Made by a program: the position numbers and the translations under genes. The notes beneath the pieces were generated by a model. The model searched no databases. It saw only the letters and a list, made by a program, of their open reading frames with translations, and had not been told where the DNA came from. Positions 30,200 through 40,234 of a DNA stretch of 64,000 nt are shown piece after piece (within the stretch, counting starts at the first letter, position 1; each line of letters starts with the position of its first letter). Location of the stretch: the NCBI GenBank assembly GCA_020342235.1, contig CP073218.1:682001-746000 (forward strand). The letters are read 5' to 3'. The stretch is from Saccharomycopsis phalli (taxonomy: Eukaryota > Ascomycota > Saccharomycetes > Ascoideales > Saccharomycopsidaceae).

Positions 30200-31408
30200 A
30201 TGTTTTGGTCCAACAAGAGCAAAGTCGACATAGAATTGAACATCAGGCCTCCACCAGATGGCAGAGACTACTACACAAACCACGATGACGTCATGGGATC
30301 GGTCTGCTTGACTTCGTCGAAGGCCATCCATGTTAAATGCTTGAAAGTAGTATTGTATGGATTGTGTAGCTCTTCTGTTCCCTATGAAGAAGGAATGCAT
30401 ACGCTGCAGTGTTCCAAGCGACACTATTGCATCTCCTTGGAGAACAGCTTAATAGACAAGAAGCTCGACAAGGACTTGTTACCTTCGGGGGATCATATTT
30501 TCTTCTTCAAGTTGAAGTTCCCCGGAGACCTGGTTCTGGGCGAGTGTCTTTTTGATGATACTGCCGGTGTGCTACCGCCAAGTTTTAAGCATAGGGGTGA
30601 ACAGACAAGCGTCGAGGTGATATATGGAGTTCGCAGCTTCTTAGAGAAGCACGGACGGAAATCAGGATTCGTCGACTCCAAGGAAATCAAGTTCTACCCT
30701 ACTGAACAACACGCCATGTCCTCAAACTGGGCCCGAGGGTCAAAACCAAATAATGACTGTGTGGTCATTCTCAGAGTCATGGCTGACAGAAATAGTATGT
30801 TGCAAAAGTTTTCCGATTCTTTTTTGGACCCTGTGTCCTCTCTAAGAAGCGGTACATCCTCCACAGGTTCATCTATTACCAGATGCACTATTCCGCTTGG
30901 AATCTCTGTAAACTTTCACCGGCTCAGCTATGATGGCATGGGGATTTTAAAGCAACGGCACAAACTAAATGAGTTTGTGAATATTAGATTAAAGTGCCTT
31001 GTACCGCCTCTTGAGTTATTTAGCCACCTTTTGCAGGAGACCTTAGACGCAAGCGACATTGTGGATGCAAGTAAGGTCACCCTTACTGGGTTGTCGGTCA
31101 AAATTAGGTCTACGACAACTTCCATTACCGACAAAGATTCCCGTAGTGAGTCCCAGGAAATCACACTCTTGCGTGCCAAACATATCAACTACATTATCGA
31201 TCTCCTAAGTCTACGAAATCAGGAAGAAGCTTGTCATGACTTTGATTCAAGTTTGCTTGACTGTGAAATAGCGTTACCGGCTCCTTCTTTCCAATTTTGT
31301 AATGCTTCAAGAGACTATGAGTTGGTCGTTTCCGGAGAATTACGGTCCCAGGCGAATAAAAACAGTCTGAAATTTTCTGTATCGAGAGATGTGTTGGTGA
31401 CTATGTGA
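30200..31408 (+). CDS. Arrestin-fold protein, tandem copy 1
   Basis: The 402-residue protein has arrestin-like N- and C-domains. The N-domain shows YYTNHDDVMGSVCL, corresponding to the arrestin 'gd-x-v-x-G-x-v' strand, and GVLPPSFKHRG, matching the LPPSF element of alpha-arrestins. The C-domain ends with PSFQFCNASRDYELVVSG, then VSRDVLVTM, the usual terminal strands. Yeast alpha-arrestins (ARTs) recruit the ubiquitin ligase Rsp5 through PPxY motifs; none is visible here. It is the first of three diverged head-to-tail paralogues, separated by 0.8-0.9-kb AT-rich spacers. No S. cerevisiae orthologue is assigned. Confidence 0.7.
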   Translation: MFWSNKSKVDIELNIRPPPDGRDYYTNHDDVMGSVCLTSSKAIHVKCLKVVLYGLCSSSVPYEEGMHTLQCSKRHYCISLENSLIDKKLDKDLLPSGDHIFFFKLKFPGDLVLGECLFDDTAGVLPPSFKHRGEQTSVEVIYGVRSFLEKHGRKSGFVDSKEIKFYPTEQHAMSSNWARGSKPNNDCVVILRVMADRNSMLQKFSDSFLDPVSSLRSGTSSTGSSITRCTIPLGISVNFHRLSYDGMGILKQRHKLNEFVNIRLKCLVPPLELFSHLLQETLDASDIVDASKVTLTGLSVKIRSTTTSITDKDSRSESQEITLLRAKHINYIIDLLSLRNQEEACHDFDSSLLDCEIALPAPSFQFCNASRDYELVVSGELRSQANKNSLKFSVSRDVLVTM

Positions 31409-32178
31409 AACCAATCTTTCTAGTGAGTTTTCTGTAATTTGGGGGTGATTTGGCAACGGTTTTTGCGGTGAGTTTACTTGGTGAGTGATTCTTTTGTATA
31501 TGAGTTTTAAATTATGTACGAGGTTGGCAGATACTGTATTTATCGTTGATGTAGATGCCATGTTAGTTGTCTAAGCGCGGTTGCCTTTATTGCAACTGTA
31601 TGAAATGTTCATAGAAGCAATAAGCATCACTGACCTCATCTCAAACTGTAGGCGGGGTACATAAAGACGGCAACTACAAGTTAAATTTTTCTAGTGGGTA
31701 AATAGATAAAGCCGGTTTATATATACGAGAAGGAAACTTGCAGCGAGGCATACTCGAGATAGCTGAAAACCACTACAGTCTCTTTGACAAAATGCAGCAA
31801 AAGCCGATTACGACATTAAATTACATAGTAATGATGATGGATAGTTTAATGGAACTAGCTGTAGAATATTGTCACCTTTACTAATATTGGTTAATTATAA
31901 TACTAATCAAATACAACATCAATCAAATGCGGCATCAATCAACTACAGCATCAATCAACTACAATATTAACCAACTCGGTACTCTATTTTGACTTCTCCA
32001 CTTTAATGTATCAAGATTGCACATTAGGCAGATTTCGATGCCTCTGTTGGCACGAGGCGTCCATGCATGATGAGGCTAGATAGTTAGATTGCCCAATAGT
32101 TTCAGATGCCCAAGAATTTGCCGCATGGGCAGTGATAATAAAGTAGTCATTTCGGAATGACAATTCCCATAGATATCC
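31409..32178. other. Spacer between arrestin-fold copies 1 and 2
   Basis: AT-rich, with no gene seen. Five imperfect 14-15-bp units (atcaatcaactacagc) lie at about 31905-31975. A TATATATA-like stretch lies near 31718. Confidence 0.5.
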
Positions 32179-33435
32179 ATGGGGATAAAATTCACAAAGT
32201 CAAACAATAAAGTCACCCTTGATTTGGTCCCACGGGCCTACTACACCAACCTCGATACGATAAAAGGGGAGCTCACATTGGGATTAAAGTCCAGATCCAG
32301 TATCAAATCAGTCAAGGTCATATTCTCAGGCCAATCCAGTACCTCCGTGACATACCTTGTTGATTTGAGTGCTAACAAGACTCTTCTGGAGACCCACAAC
32401 TTGATCTACCGAGGCAAAGAGTTGCTTCCACAGGCACTCGAGTTGAAGCCAGGGACGTACAAGTTCCCATTTGAGTTGCTTGTTCCCGGAGAACAGTTCA
32501 ATGTTGCTTGTATAGAACGCGGTCTCCACGAGAAAGTATACAATGCTTCCTGCTCCGAGTACCTGACGTTTGATCTCCCTCCCACGTTTGAGTACCGGGG
32601 TCTTGGCAACGCCAATGTGGAGTATATAATAAAGGCAGTGATAGAAATAGAGTCCAAGCAGCAGATTTCCAGGATTGTGGAGTTTGTGCCCATAAGGTTT
32701 ATTCCTGGACGTAATTTTATGAGTTTCAATAAGAGCCACTTGAAGTGCTTTGCCGAGTCTAGCAATGAGGCCGAAGGGTACTTCAAATACGATGTGGGGA
32801 CGTCGGAGATACGATCTTCTCTTCTCACACGATTCAGATCCGACTCAAGTGAGTTTTCGAGTCCCCATCCTTATATCAAGAGAACACGAAGCTCCAGTTC
32901 CAGCATTAAGGCCGACCTTCCAATGATCCTCAATATCAACTATAATCACACAATTTCCATGAACTTTGATTGCAAAGGAGTGTTGGAGTTGGGCCTGGCT
33001 TTGAGCAAGTCATTCACCCTCACTCTCAGCACACCAATGTCACCAGATCAACTTCAACTGAAGGTATGCAAAGGTGGGTTTGATGAGATATTCACGGTAT
33101 CAAATTTTCTGATTAAGCTCTTGCAAAATTTGACGCTAAAGGCTGAGCACATGTCTCAGGACCAATCTAATAAGGAGGATTTGACCCACAGATTAGACCA
33201 TTTCACTGTGGCATTTTCCGACTTCAACATCATACTGGGATACTACAGGACAATGTATGCCTACACGATTGATTTGCCACTATATGACACTGTTTTGATG
33301 GCACAGCTTCCGTCGTTTGAAATTTGTAATATCCGCAACGACTACCAGTTACAAGTGTCGATGGATATAAGTGCACAATTTGCGCTGCAGAAGATGAGTT
33401 ACCGGTTGAATTCGGACGTGATTATAGTTAAGTAG
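32179..33435 (+). CDS. Arrestin-fold protein, tandem copy 2
   Basis: The 418-residue paralogue of the preceding gene begins MGIKFTKSNNKVTLDL. It has YYTNLDTIKGELTL at the arrestin N-domain strand, YKFPFELLVPGEQF, and FDLPPTFEYRG for the LPPSF element. A Ser-rich loop (RTRSSSSSIKADL) precedes the C-domain, which ends LPSFEICNIRNDYQLQVS. Of the three copies this is the closest to canonical alpha-arrestins. PPxY motifs are absent, so Rsp5 recruitment is not evident. Function unknown; endocytic or signalling adaptor by fold. Confidence 0.72.
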   Translation: MGIKFTKSNNKVTLDLVPRAYYTNLDTIKGELTLGLKSRSSIKSVKVIFSGQSSTSVTYLVDLSANKTLLETHNLIYRGKELLPQALELKPGTYKFPFELLVPGEQFNVACIERGLHEKVYNASCSEYLTFDLPPTFEYRGLGNANVEYIIKAVIEIESKQQISRIVEFVPIRFIPGRNFMSFNKSHLKCFAESSNEAEGYFKYDVGTSEIRSSLLTRFRSDSSEFSSPHPYIKRTRSSSSSIKADLPMILNINYNHTISMNFDCKGVLELGLALSKSFTLTLSTPMSPDQLQLKVCKGGFDEIFTVSNFLIKLLQNLTLKAEHMSQDQSNKEDLTHRLDHFTVAFSDFNIILGYYRTMYAYTIDLPLYDTVLMAQLPSFEICNIRNDYQLQVSMDISAQFALQKMSYRLNSDVIIVK

Positions 33436-34294
33436 AGCAGTTATTATATGGGTATTTTATTTCTCTTTGATTATATATTGTCCCCGAGGATTTACCCAGA
33501 CTAGTGTCCACGTTAAACAATTAGATCTTGCCTGTACAATGGTAGCTTGATATGCTGACGCGGTCAGCTGATATGTCAAAAATCACGGGCAATAAGCACT
33601 CAAGGTGACAATATTGACATGTATCAAATACAATGTATCTCCTACTATATTGTGTTTCCATTTTATATGTAGTCCGCTGCATACCTCTTGCTCAAGCGTA
33701 TTACCCACCACGTATGCTTTTTCTAGTATATATGCTACCGTGGACACTACTTAGAAATCCTTGGTACTCAAAAGGTAAACGTGTGCAAGCCAAGAATGAT
33801 ACACTTGGCTTGTATAGGTTCAACGACAACAGGGTACTCTACAAATAGCTAGGTTGTGAATCTTGTCTGCTATTGGGTGTTAATATAATTTCAATGATAT
33901 CACGGAAAATTTTTATAATGCCAATTTCCCATACCGTATAGTTATCTGCGTGACTTTTTGCTTTCAAAATGTTTGAGGCAACATTACATTCCGCAAATGA
34001 TTGCTGGTGACAATGTTTAGAAAAAAGCGGCCTGCCAAATGGGGACTAATCTACACATCTATACCCGGTATAGTTGTATATATTTTAATTAATGTTTCTT
34101 GTAGAATTCGCTGTGATACTTCTTTCATTTCTGGCCTCTTATCTTATCACATACCTTCCTCAAGATATACCTGCTGCACAGTCAAGCGGCATCGATGACT
34201 TGCGGCGCAATCCCAACTTGACAACAAACAGCAGTCAAAACGGAAATCTGGGTTCTGTATATAATATACGCTATTCCAAAAATTCACACTATAA
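33436..34294. other. Spacer between arrestin-fold copies 2 and 3
   Basis: AT-rich. Two short frames start with ATG and encode hydrophobic peptides (33633-33848, 71 codons; 34092-34322, 76 codons, overlapping the next gene). Neither has recognisable homology, and both may be chance. Confidence 0.4.
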
Positions 34295-35539
34295 ATGCTT
34301 TTCCTTGACTCCTGTTCTGTGAACGTCGTCATAAAACAGCCTCCGAAAGGCATCTTCTCCAACTTTGACACCCTCCAAGGCGAGATCCACATCAAATCCA
34401 AGCAAATAATTCGTTCCAGCGCATTAAACGTATCGCTAAACGTAAATTCCTCAGCAGTTCGCTTCGACGGGAAGGGAACTTTTGTCAAATGCGAAAACAG
34501 AACCATTTATACCGAGACAATAGCCCTAGTCATTGACGACATCATCTTGCCAAACAGAGCTATACCTTTCAAATTCAAATTCCCGGGTCCCATCAATTCC
34601 GCTGCCTCTTTCAATCTTCCACCATCTATGCAATATGTCAACAAGTCCGAGTCAATAAAGATTGACTATTCTATTGCCGTGCTCTTGAACAAGGAAAACT
34701 CAAAGTCTCCCATTACTTTGACCAAGTCGTTCATCTTCATACCTAACATATACTCCACGTCCTACAGCTTGTCCCATGAGCCATCGCTCCCCACTTCTGT
34801 TACCCAAGAGTCATTCTGCTTCAAGTACAACTCGGTTATAAATGGTCAATTCAACAAGGGAATTCGACGAAGTGACTCAGATGGTTTCACCAAGTTGCAC
34901 TCTTGGAAGCAATTCAGCTCCCGTGCAAAGCTGCAACCTCCACTTGCTTCCAACTCCGACTTCAGCGACGTCATGTTCCCATTTTCCATCGCAATTGAAT
35001 TCAGCCACGCAAAACAAGCGAAAAACAAGTTCTCCAAGGGAGTTCTCCACACGATGAGCAATTTAAAAGACGGTATTGATCTTTTCTTCATCTCTCAGTA
35101 CTCTGCCCTGGACCTCTACTCCAAATTGTACATGATAGACCCAGATCCAGCTCGGGTATATCCAGAGACCTTCACTATCTCTTCCCTCAAAATTGACTTG
35201 GTCTCAGTCATTGGAATCTGTTGTGGAGACACAGTTCTTCAGAGCACTAGCAGTCGGTGTTTGCTAGGGAAACGCTCTTGCGATTACACAATTGACTTTA
35301 CAAACTTTAAGCGCATTAAAATAAGAGGTTCACTGTACTATAAGTATCAGATTAGCAGTTCTTTACTAGACTGTATCATTAGCTCGGAGACTACTTCTTT
35401 CATCAGCTCCAGTGTAAAGATCGACCACCAGTTGCAAATTAAGGCGGAGATATCCTCAAAGACTTCCAATAATTCTCGGGTAATCAGTCTAAATACAGAC
35501 GTTCTTGTATTTAACGGCATTGTGACACAGGTTGACTGA
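34295..35539 (+). CDS. Arrestin-fold protein, tandem copy 3 (most diverged)
   Basis: The 414-residue frame keeps the arrestin landmarks in weaker form: IFSNFDTLQGEIHI, IPFKFKFPGPIN, then FNLPPSMQYVNKSE for the LPPSF element, and a C-terminal VKIDHQLQIKAEISS strand pair. The loop residues differ strongly from copies 1 and 2, which suggests old duplication or relaxed constraint, but the frame is intact over its whole length. No PPxY motif. The start MLFLDSCSVNVV lacks the basic N-terminus of the other two, so an upstream exon cannot be excluded. Confidence 0.62.
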   Translation: MLFLDSCSVNVVIKQPPKGIFSNFDTLQGEIHIKSKQIIRSSALNVSLNVNSSAVRFDGKGTFVKCENRTIYTETIALVIDDIILPNRAIPFKFKFPGPINSAASFNLPPSMQYVNKSESIKIDYSIAVLLNKENSKSPITLTKSFIFIPNIYSTSYSLSHEPSLPTSVTQESFCFKYNSVINGQFNKGIRRSDSDGFTKLHSWKQFSSRAKLQPPLASNSDFSDVMFPFSIAIEFSHAKQAKNKFSKGVLHTMSNLKDGIDLFFISQYSALDLYSKLYMIDPDPARVYPETFTISSLKIDLVSVIGICCGDTVLQSTSSRCLLGKRSCDYTIDFTNFKRIKIRGSLYYKYQISSSLLDCIISSETTSFISSSVKIDHQLQIKAEISSKTSNNSRVISLNTDVLVFNGIVTQVD

Positions 35540-35903
35540 AAATAATTTTTCTTTGACTGTTTGTTACTACTATTTTTATTGTTGCTATTATTCTTGTTGT
35601 TCCTGTTATTCTAATTTCTTTTGTTTGACGGACCTCGTAATATGTTTGTCAATATTCTTATTATTCTTGTTGTTTCTTCTTTCATACCATTTCATTTGGT
35701 TGTACTATATATCATTAAATAGTCGATAGTGTATTACATAATTTAAATTCATTTAAATTGTAATAATGGTAATAATAAAATTCACAATAAGTGTCGTCCC
35801 AGTACGTCATGATACGTAAAATTATCGTAAAAGCTATATCAATTTCCCTTTACAAATTCAAAAGTTGCATCATGTATTGAACGTAAAAATTTACGAACGT
35901 ATA
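35540..35903. other. AT-rich spacer before tRNA-Thr
   Basis: Low-complexity 'ttattattcttgttg' sequence and an 'aatttaaattcatttaaattg' patch; nothing else seen. Confidence 0.4.
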
Positions 35904-35976
35904 GCCCTTATGGCCAAGTTGGTAAGGCGCCACACTAGTAATGTGGCGATCCTCAGTTCGAATCTGAGTGAGGGCA
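35904..35976 (+). tRNA. tRNA-Thr(AGU)
   Basis: The 73-nt gene forms a cloverleaf with acceptor GCCCTTA/TGAGGGC, D arm with aagttggtaag, anticodon loop CTAGTAA giving AGU, and T loop TTCGAAT. Discriminator A, no intron. Its D and anticodon arms match yeast tRNA-Thr(AGU) almost base for base. A T-run follows within a few bases. Confidence 0.97.
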
Positions 35977-36136
35977 CATTTTTTGCCAGATTCGTCATCT
36001 GCAGGTTCTTTTTTTATTTATTTATGTCCTTCTAGAATAGGTAAGTCAGATCTGCAGCCTATGCATGAAACACCAACATTTGATTCTCTCACCGAAATAT
36101 ATAAAGGCCTAGACATCATGGGGACTTCAAATTAAT

Positions 36137-37048
36137 ATGATAGCTTTAAACTCATATCAGACGATGAACCAACCATACAAACGAAGATCACATGTTGGTA
36201 ACCAGTCCAGCAACAACAACGCTGTCAAGAAACAACAAAAGGTTGTTCCAACCAAAGTATTAAAGACTGTCTTTGATATGGAGGCTGCTGCTGTAAATGA
36301 GAAATATTTCTCCAGTTTTTTCAGCGAAGCTGACTCCAATAATTCAAATCCTTTTGAGCTTGTGAAGATGGCCAAACGGAACGTCTGCAAGCTTGAAGAG
36401 CCGTTGAAACCAACGTATTCTCAGACTGAAGAGAAGGCTGCAAGTGACATGGCCATCAGTCCAAAGGACCCAATATTTAAGATGATTGCACGCAGCAAAA
36501 AGAAGAGCACGATTCTCCTGTTCAACGGAAAATGCTTGGACCAAGACACCATGAAGATTGTGGACTACAAAGAGCCAGAAGAAAATTTGTCCTTCAGTGG
36601 GAGCGTGAAGAAGAGATTACTTAGAGAGTCAGAGTACTTCAGTCCAGTGAAGCAGACCTTGCGAAGTAATGCCAAAAAGTTGAAGAAGCCTCGACTTTTG
36701 AAGTCGGATGGACAGACTGTCACTGCTGAATCGGTATTGAGAATGGTTGATGCATCTTTCTTGGTAACCAGCGACGCTGATGACTCTTCTTTCCAATCAA
36801 TTAATACTTCCAATGTCGCGGGGAATAACGTGCCATTGTCGCTCAATAACAACAACATCTTGGAGGGCTTGAACACGTTTGATCAGATTGACAAGGCACT
36901 TTCACAGCCATATACCGGTTTGAAGACAGCAACCAATGCCCCTTCAGGGTTGAGTAAGGGCTTTACATTGGCTGATATCAATGATAAAGAGAATTCGCGC
37001 ACCCCAAACTTGTTTCAGCCAGAGACTTTCGCAACGCCAATCTGGTAA
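36137..37048 (+). CDS. Unrecognised KEN-box protein
   Basis: The 303-residue protein is basic at the N-terminus and otherwise probably disordered, with Ser/Asn-rich stretches. Near the C-terminus it has DINDKENSRTP, a KEN box followed by a proline-directed site, and minimal S/T-P sites also occur at AISPKDP and YFSPVKQ. This is the usual layout of cell-cycle proteins degraded by APC/C and phosphorylated by CDK. I do not recognise a family. A second in-frame ATG at 36164 (MNQPYKRRS) is a possible start. It converges on MRPL33 over a 330-bp AT-rich spacer (37049-37376) without repeats. Confidence 0.6.
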   Translation: MIALNSYQTMNQPYKRRSHVGNQSSNNNAVKKQQKVVPTKVLKTVFDMEAAAVNEKYFSSFFSEADSNNSNPFELVKMAKRNVCKLEEPLKPTYSQTEEKAASDMAISPKDPIFKMIARSKKKSTILLFNGKCLDQDTMKIVDYKEPEENLSFSGSVKKRLLRESEYFSPVKQTLRSNAKKLKKPRLLKSDGQTVTAESVLRMVDASFLVTSDADDSSFQSINTSNVAGNNVPLSLNNNNILEGLNTFDQIDKALSQPYTGLKTATNAPSGLSKGFTLADINDKENSRTPNLFQPETFATPIW

Positions 37049-37376
37049 CTTGATCTGGTTCTTCTTTCTTATACCCTTCAGTTCTCCATCTACTAATTTG
37101 TATTAATTTAAACATGTTATTTTTTTTTAATAAACTTTCTGTCAATTTGTAACTATTTACATGTACTTTGAAATGTGCACAGTTGAAACGCATACACATC
37201 TCCTTCATTTACACTTTCTAGTAGATATCTTAGTAGCTTTTCATTCCAACATTTCTCTTAAAAATTTTGCATTTCATTGTAAACTCGTAATTCAGCGCTA
37301 ATATACAGTACTCGATACTCTCTTGAGTCTTGACATCCCAATAGATCATCTCCACATTTGACCGATGATTCATCAT

Positions 37377-37631
37377 TCATACCCCCTCATTAACAATAAC
37401 ATATCCAGGATTCCCTTTTCGTGACTGTCTCTCCTCGGTCTTGGTCTTTGAATGTTCCACAAGTTCCAACAGAATCAATTCTTTCACCTTAGCAATCATA
37501 CCTGCAGCGACAGGCGACACTTTCTTGTATGACACCAGTCCTCTTTTCTTCAATCCTAATGCCTTCAAGTTGGTTTTGTACAGTGAAGGTAGGCCAATAG
37601 CCGACCGCTTCATTATTATCCGGTAATACAT
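37377..37631 (-). CDS. MRPL33: Mitochondrial ribosomal protein uL30m
   Basis: The 84-residue protein matches yeast Mrpl33 (86 residues), the L30-family protein of the large mitochondrial ribosomal subunit. It shows KRSAIGLPSLYKTNLKALGL, KKRGLVSYKKVSPVAAGMI and AKVKELILLELVEH along its length. The very short form without N-terminal extension is normal for this family. A CACGTG at 37701-37706 lies 70 bp upstream. Confidence 0.95.
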   Translation of the reverse strand: MYYRIIMKRSAIGLPSLYKTNLKALGLKKRGLVSYKKVSPVAAGMIAKVKELILLELVEHSKTKTEERQSRKGNPGYVIVNEGV

Positions 37632-37700
37632 TATCAGATGTAGACTATCTATTTGGTGACGAAAAAAATTGTACTCTCCAAGTAGGGTAGTGTCATAGTC

Positions 37701-37706
37701 ACGTGT
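37701..37706. promoter_or_regulatory. CACGTG upstream of MRPL33
   Basis: The site (atagtcacgtgtaca) lies 70 bp before the MRPL33 start codon. It is a candidate Cbf1-type site. Confidence 0.4.
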
Positions 37707-37802
37707 ACATATAGGACAGAGTATTTATTAGCAATGAATTATCCAGATATTAAATAAACAAAAAATAAGCAGTCTTGCTTAATTGATCCACGTTAGAGGC
37801 GA

Positions 37803-37967
37803 CTAAGCCTCATTACGCTTTTTGTTCTTATAATGACCAATAATTTTGTTCGTACTCAAAGACTGCCACGAATTGACAAACAGCAAGTGGAAGCAGATCT
37901 CGTAAAGTGCCGTCAAAATTCGCAGAATCTGTGATTCTTTTGCAGTCAGAGTTTCACTTGTTGCCAT
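37803..37967 (-). CDS. Possible small protein gene (54 residues), unrecognised
   Basis: The minus strand has an ATG-started frame of 54 codons between MRPL33 and YKU70. The peptide starts MATSETLTAKESQILRILTA, continues through a mildly hydrophobic helix (LYEICFHLLFVNSW) and ends in a basic tail (HYKNKKRNEA). The composition and capped ends look protein-like, and the spacer is otherwise unexplained. I recognise no family; it may also be one exon of a longer gene. Confidence 0.35.
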   Translation of the reverse strand: MATSETLTAKESQILRILTALYEICFHLLFVNSWQSLSTNKIIGHYKNKKRNEA

Positions 37968-38115
37968 TTTCAGATTATTTCAAAGAAATTTGCCCAAACA
38001 AAAAGTGATACTGAATAGGTTCAGCTTGGATATTATAAACCACCTTAATAAATAGTCCCATAAATTCATTCTCTTGACACATGCCAACTCTTTGAAGTCC
38101 AAATATGGAAATTTC

Positions 38116-39951
38116 TTATTTGCGCCCATCTTTCTTAGTCTTCCGTTTGGCAGGGAAATCTAGCTCAGAGTCACCAAGTTGAACTTGGTTTAATTGTGAA
38201 TTGAACGACCGAAGAAGAGAAAGCCGATTGATGGTATTGTCCACTAGTGACTCCTCCTGCTTAGCTACAAATGCGATCTTCTCTTGGTCTAGAATCTTGC
38301 GGATATTAGATATTTTCCCCAAAGTGTCATCAAAAATAGCAAACTGGGCTACTTGCTCGGATGATAAGGACTCCAAATCAGCATTGACAATATCATTTTT
38401 CAGAACTTCCTCCAAGAGAGCCTCGTCTCTGAGGATCTTGTAGTGCCATTGTAGACTCGGGTTGGCAAATTCCGAAGGAATATAGCCCTTTTTAAGATCA
38501 AATTTCCGGAGAAGATGTTCTGCCATACTTACCATGGACTCTGAAAGCTCTACTGCCTGTACTGTTTCTGGAAATTTCCGGATTTCGTCCAAGAATGGAA
38601 GTCTAATAAGAAAGAAGCCCTGAGGAAACGAAACAGTCGTCTCCAATACCTTGTACCTACTAGGCACCATGGCATAAATTGCTGGGTACGAGTTCTTGCG
38701 GAAAGTTCCCCAGATAATCGCCGCCCTTTCCAACTCATGGAGAGATTGGTAAAGACAGGCAAAGGCCCTGAATGCATTTGTATAGTTTGCATTAAGGTCC
38801 ACATACAAAAAAGGAGCCTTGTGAATATGGCACTCGTAGCTGAATGCATCCTTTATTGCCTTTGTACCGATGATTTTTAACTTGGCTTCATTATCTGGGT
38901 TGGTACTGTCAAATAGCAACAACTGTTTTGTATCCTCTGGACTTAAATAAACAAGCTCATCTCCAAACTTGTATCCCCGTATAAGTTCCTCCGTCTTAGG
39001 ATCAACCTTTCTTGACCCATCGGAAATGTAGTATTGTGATTGAGGAACCACAGTCTTGGGAACTTCGTCTTTGGTGTACATGTAACTTGCACGTTTCACA
39101 GACTCCACAGAAACCATGGAATATCCTCGAACGGGAACAATTAACCCTGGGTAGATTTCCAACGAGCACAGAAACTGCATCCGGTGCACTTCCTTCTGGT
39201 TGTTGATTCTCATCTTCATGTCTCCAATCGGCATGGAACTGTGCCTGCTGCTGTGAAACAAAGCCCTACTGTCTGGGTCTTTTGCTGAGGCGTACAAAAT
39301 CTCTGAGTATATCTTGGTGTTGAATTTTTGGCCTTCCTTGTCAATAAAAAACGGAACAATTGTCACCTTGGCATTATCTAAATCATCAAACAACAATCGG
39401 ATATTACGCTTCAAACTCTTGCCATCTGTTGAATCATCAAGTGGAACGTCGTTATCAGTGATTAAAAACACCCTCTTGTGGTTATATCGTCCTCCATTTC
39501 CCACATCAAAAATAAACTCTTTCTTCATCTGCATCAAAGCATGGTTCAAGTTCGACTTTTTACCCTTCAAATACGCATACTCTTCCCCTGTACTGTGCTC
39601 GATATCGTGTAATATATCCCTTACCCGTTTCATGTTCTTGGTGCTCAAATCCAGTAGCCCAAATACCTTCTCAACAGACGGTTCACAGTTTTCGGACGTA
39701 TTTTTACTGTTGAAAAGATAAAACCCAACCCCAGAATTTGGTAACGTAATGACCAATTGGTGCATTAAGAAATCAACCGCCTCAAATACTTGTATTAATG
39801 GTGATTTGTGGTTGAGATCCTTTCGCGTCTGGCAAATACCCTCGCTTAATTCCACACAAAACACAATTCCTTCTTTTATTTCATATTTCTGGTGTCAGTA
39901 TGTTTATATGGCAACTAATATTGCGCAACTTACTTTGCGGAATTCGGTCAT
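38116..39951 (-). CDS. YKU70: Ku70, DNA end-binding protein (one intron, tiny first exon)
   Basis: Exons are 39934-39951 and 38116-39888, giving 596 residues; yeast Yku70 has 602. The first exon is only 18 nt (MTEFRK). The 45-bp intron runs gtaagt to ctgacaccag and ends 8 codons before VFCVELSEGI, the first strand of the vWA domain. The Ku signatures follow: vWA with RVFLITDNDVP, the beta-barrel entry GLIVPVRGYSMV, and core segments ELIRGYKFGDELVYL and YPAIYAMVPSRY. With Ku80 it binds double-strand ends for end joining and protects telomeres. The Lys-rich C-terminus (KRKTKKDGRK) is usual. Confidence 0.93.
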
Positions 39952-40059
39952 TGTAAAACTGCAATAGATAAGCGATGAGCAGAGGAGAAATGTAATTACA
40001 ATTTTCGGGGCTAATTTCTGTTTGCGTAAGATACCAAAAATAAATCGAGTTTGCGTAGT

Positions 40060-40161
40060 GGACCGTTGGTCAAGTGGTTACGACGTTTCGTTTACATTAA
40101 CTGTCTGTTTCAGTCAGAATATGCGCCGAAAAGATCGGGAGTTCGAACCTCCCACGGTTCA
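40060..40161 (+). tRNA. tRNA-Val(UAC) with a 29-nt intron
   Basis: Acceptor GGACCGT pairs with ACGGTTC (one G-U) and the D stem is GTC/GAC. The anticodon stem TTTCG/CGAAA encloses a loop TTTACA plus C, giving UAC. The 29-nt intron (40094-40122, ttaactgtctg to atatgcg) is inserted after position 37, the canonical place. The T arm is GGGAG-TTCGAAC-CTCCC. The mature length is 73 nt. The T arm and variable loop match yeast tRNA-Val(UAC). A T6 terminator follows. The gene lies 109 bp upstream of the divergent YKU70 start. Confidence 0.9.
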
Positions 40162-40234
40162 ATTTTTTGTGCGGCTCAATTTGTCAAGTACGCATTTAAT
40201 TTTTTTATCACTGATGTAACTGTGATAGCAAATA

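Noticed and set aside
33633-34322. Two short hydrophobic frames between arrestin-fold copies 2 and 3
   Set aside because: AT-rich DNA readily yields such frames; there is no homology, and the second overlaps the start of copy 3. They are kept only as a note in the spacer entry.
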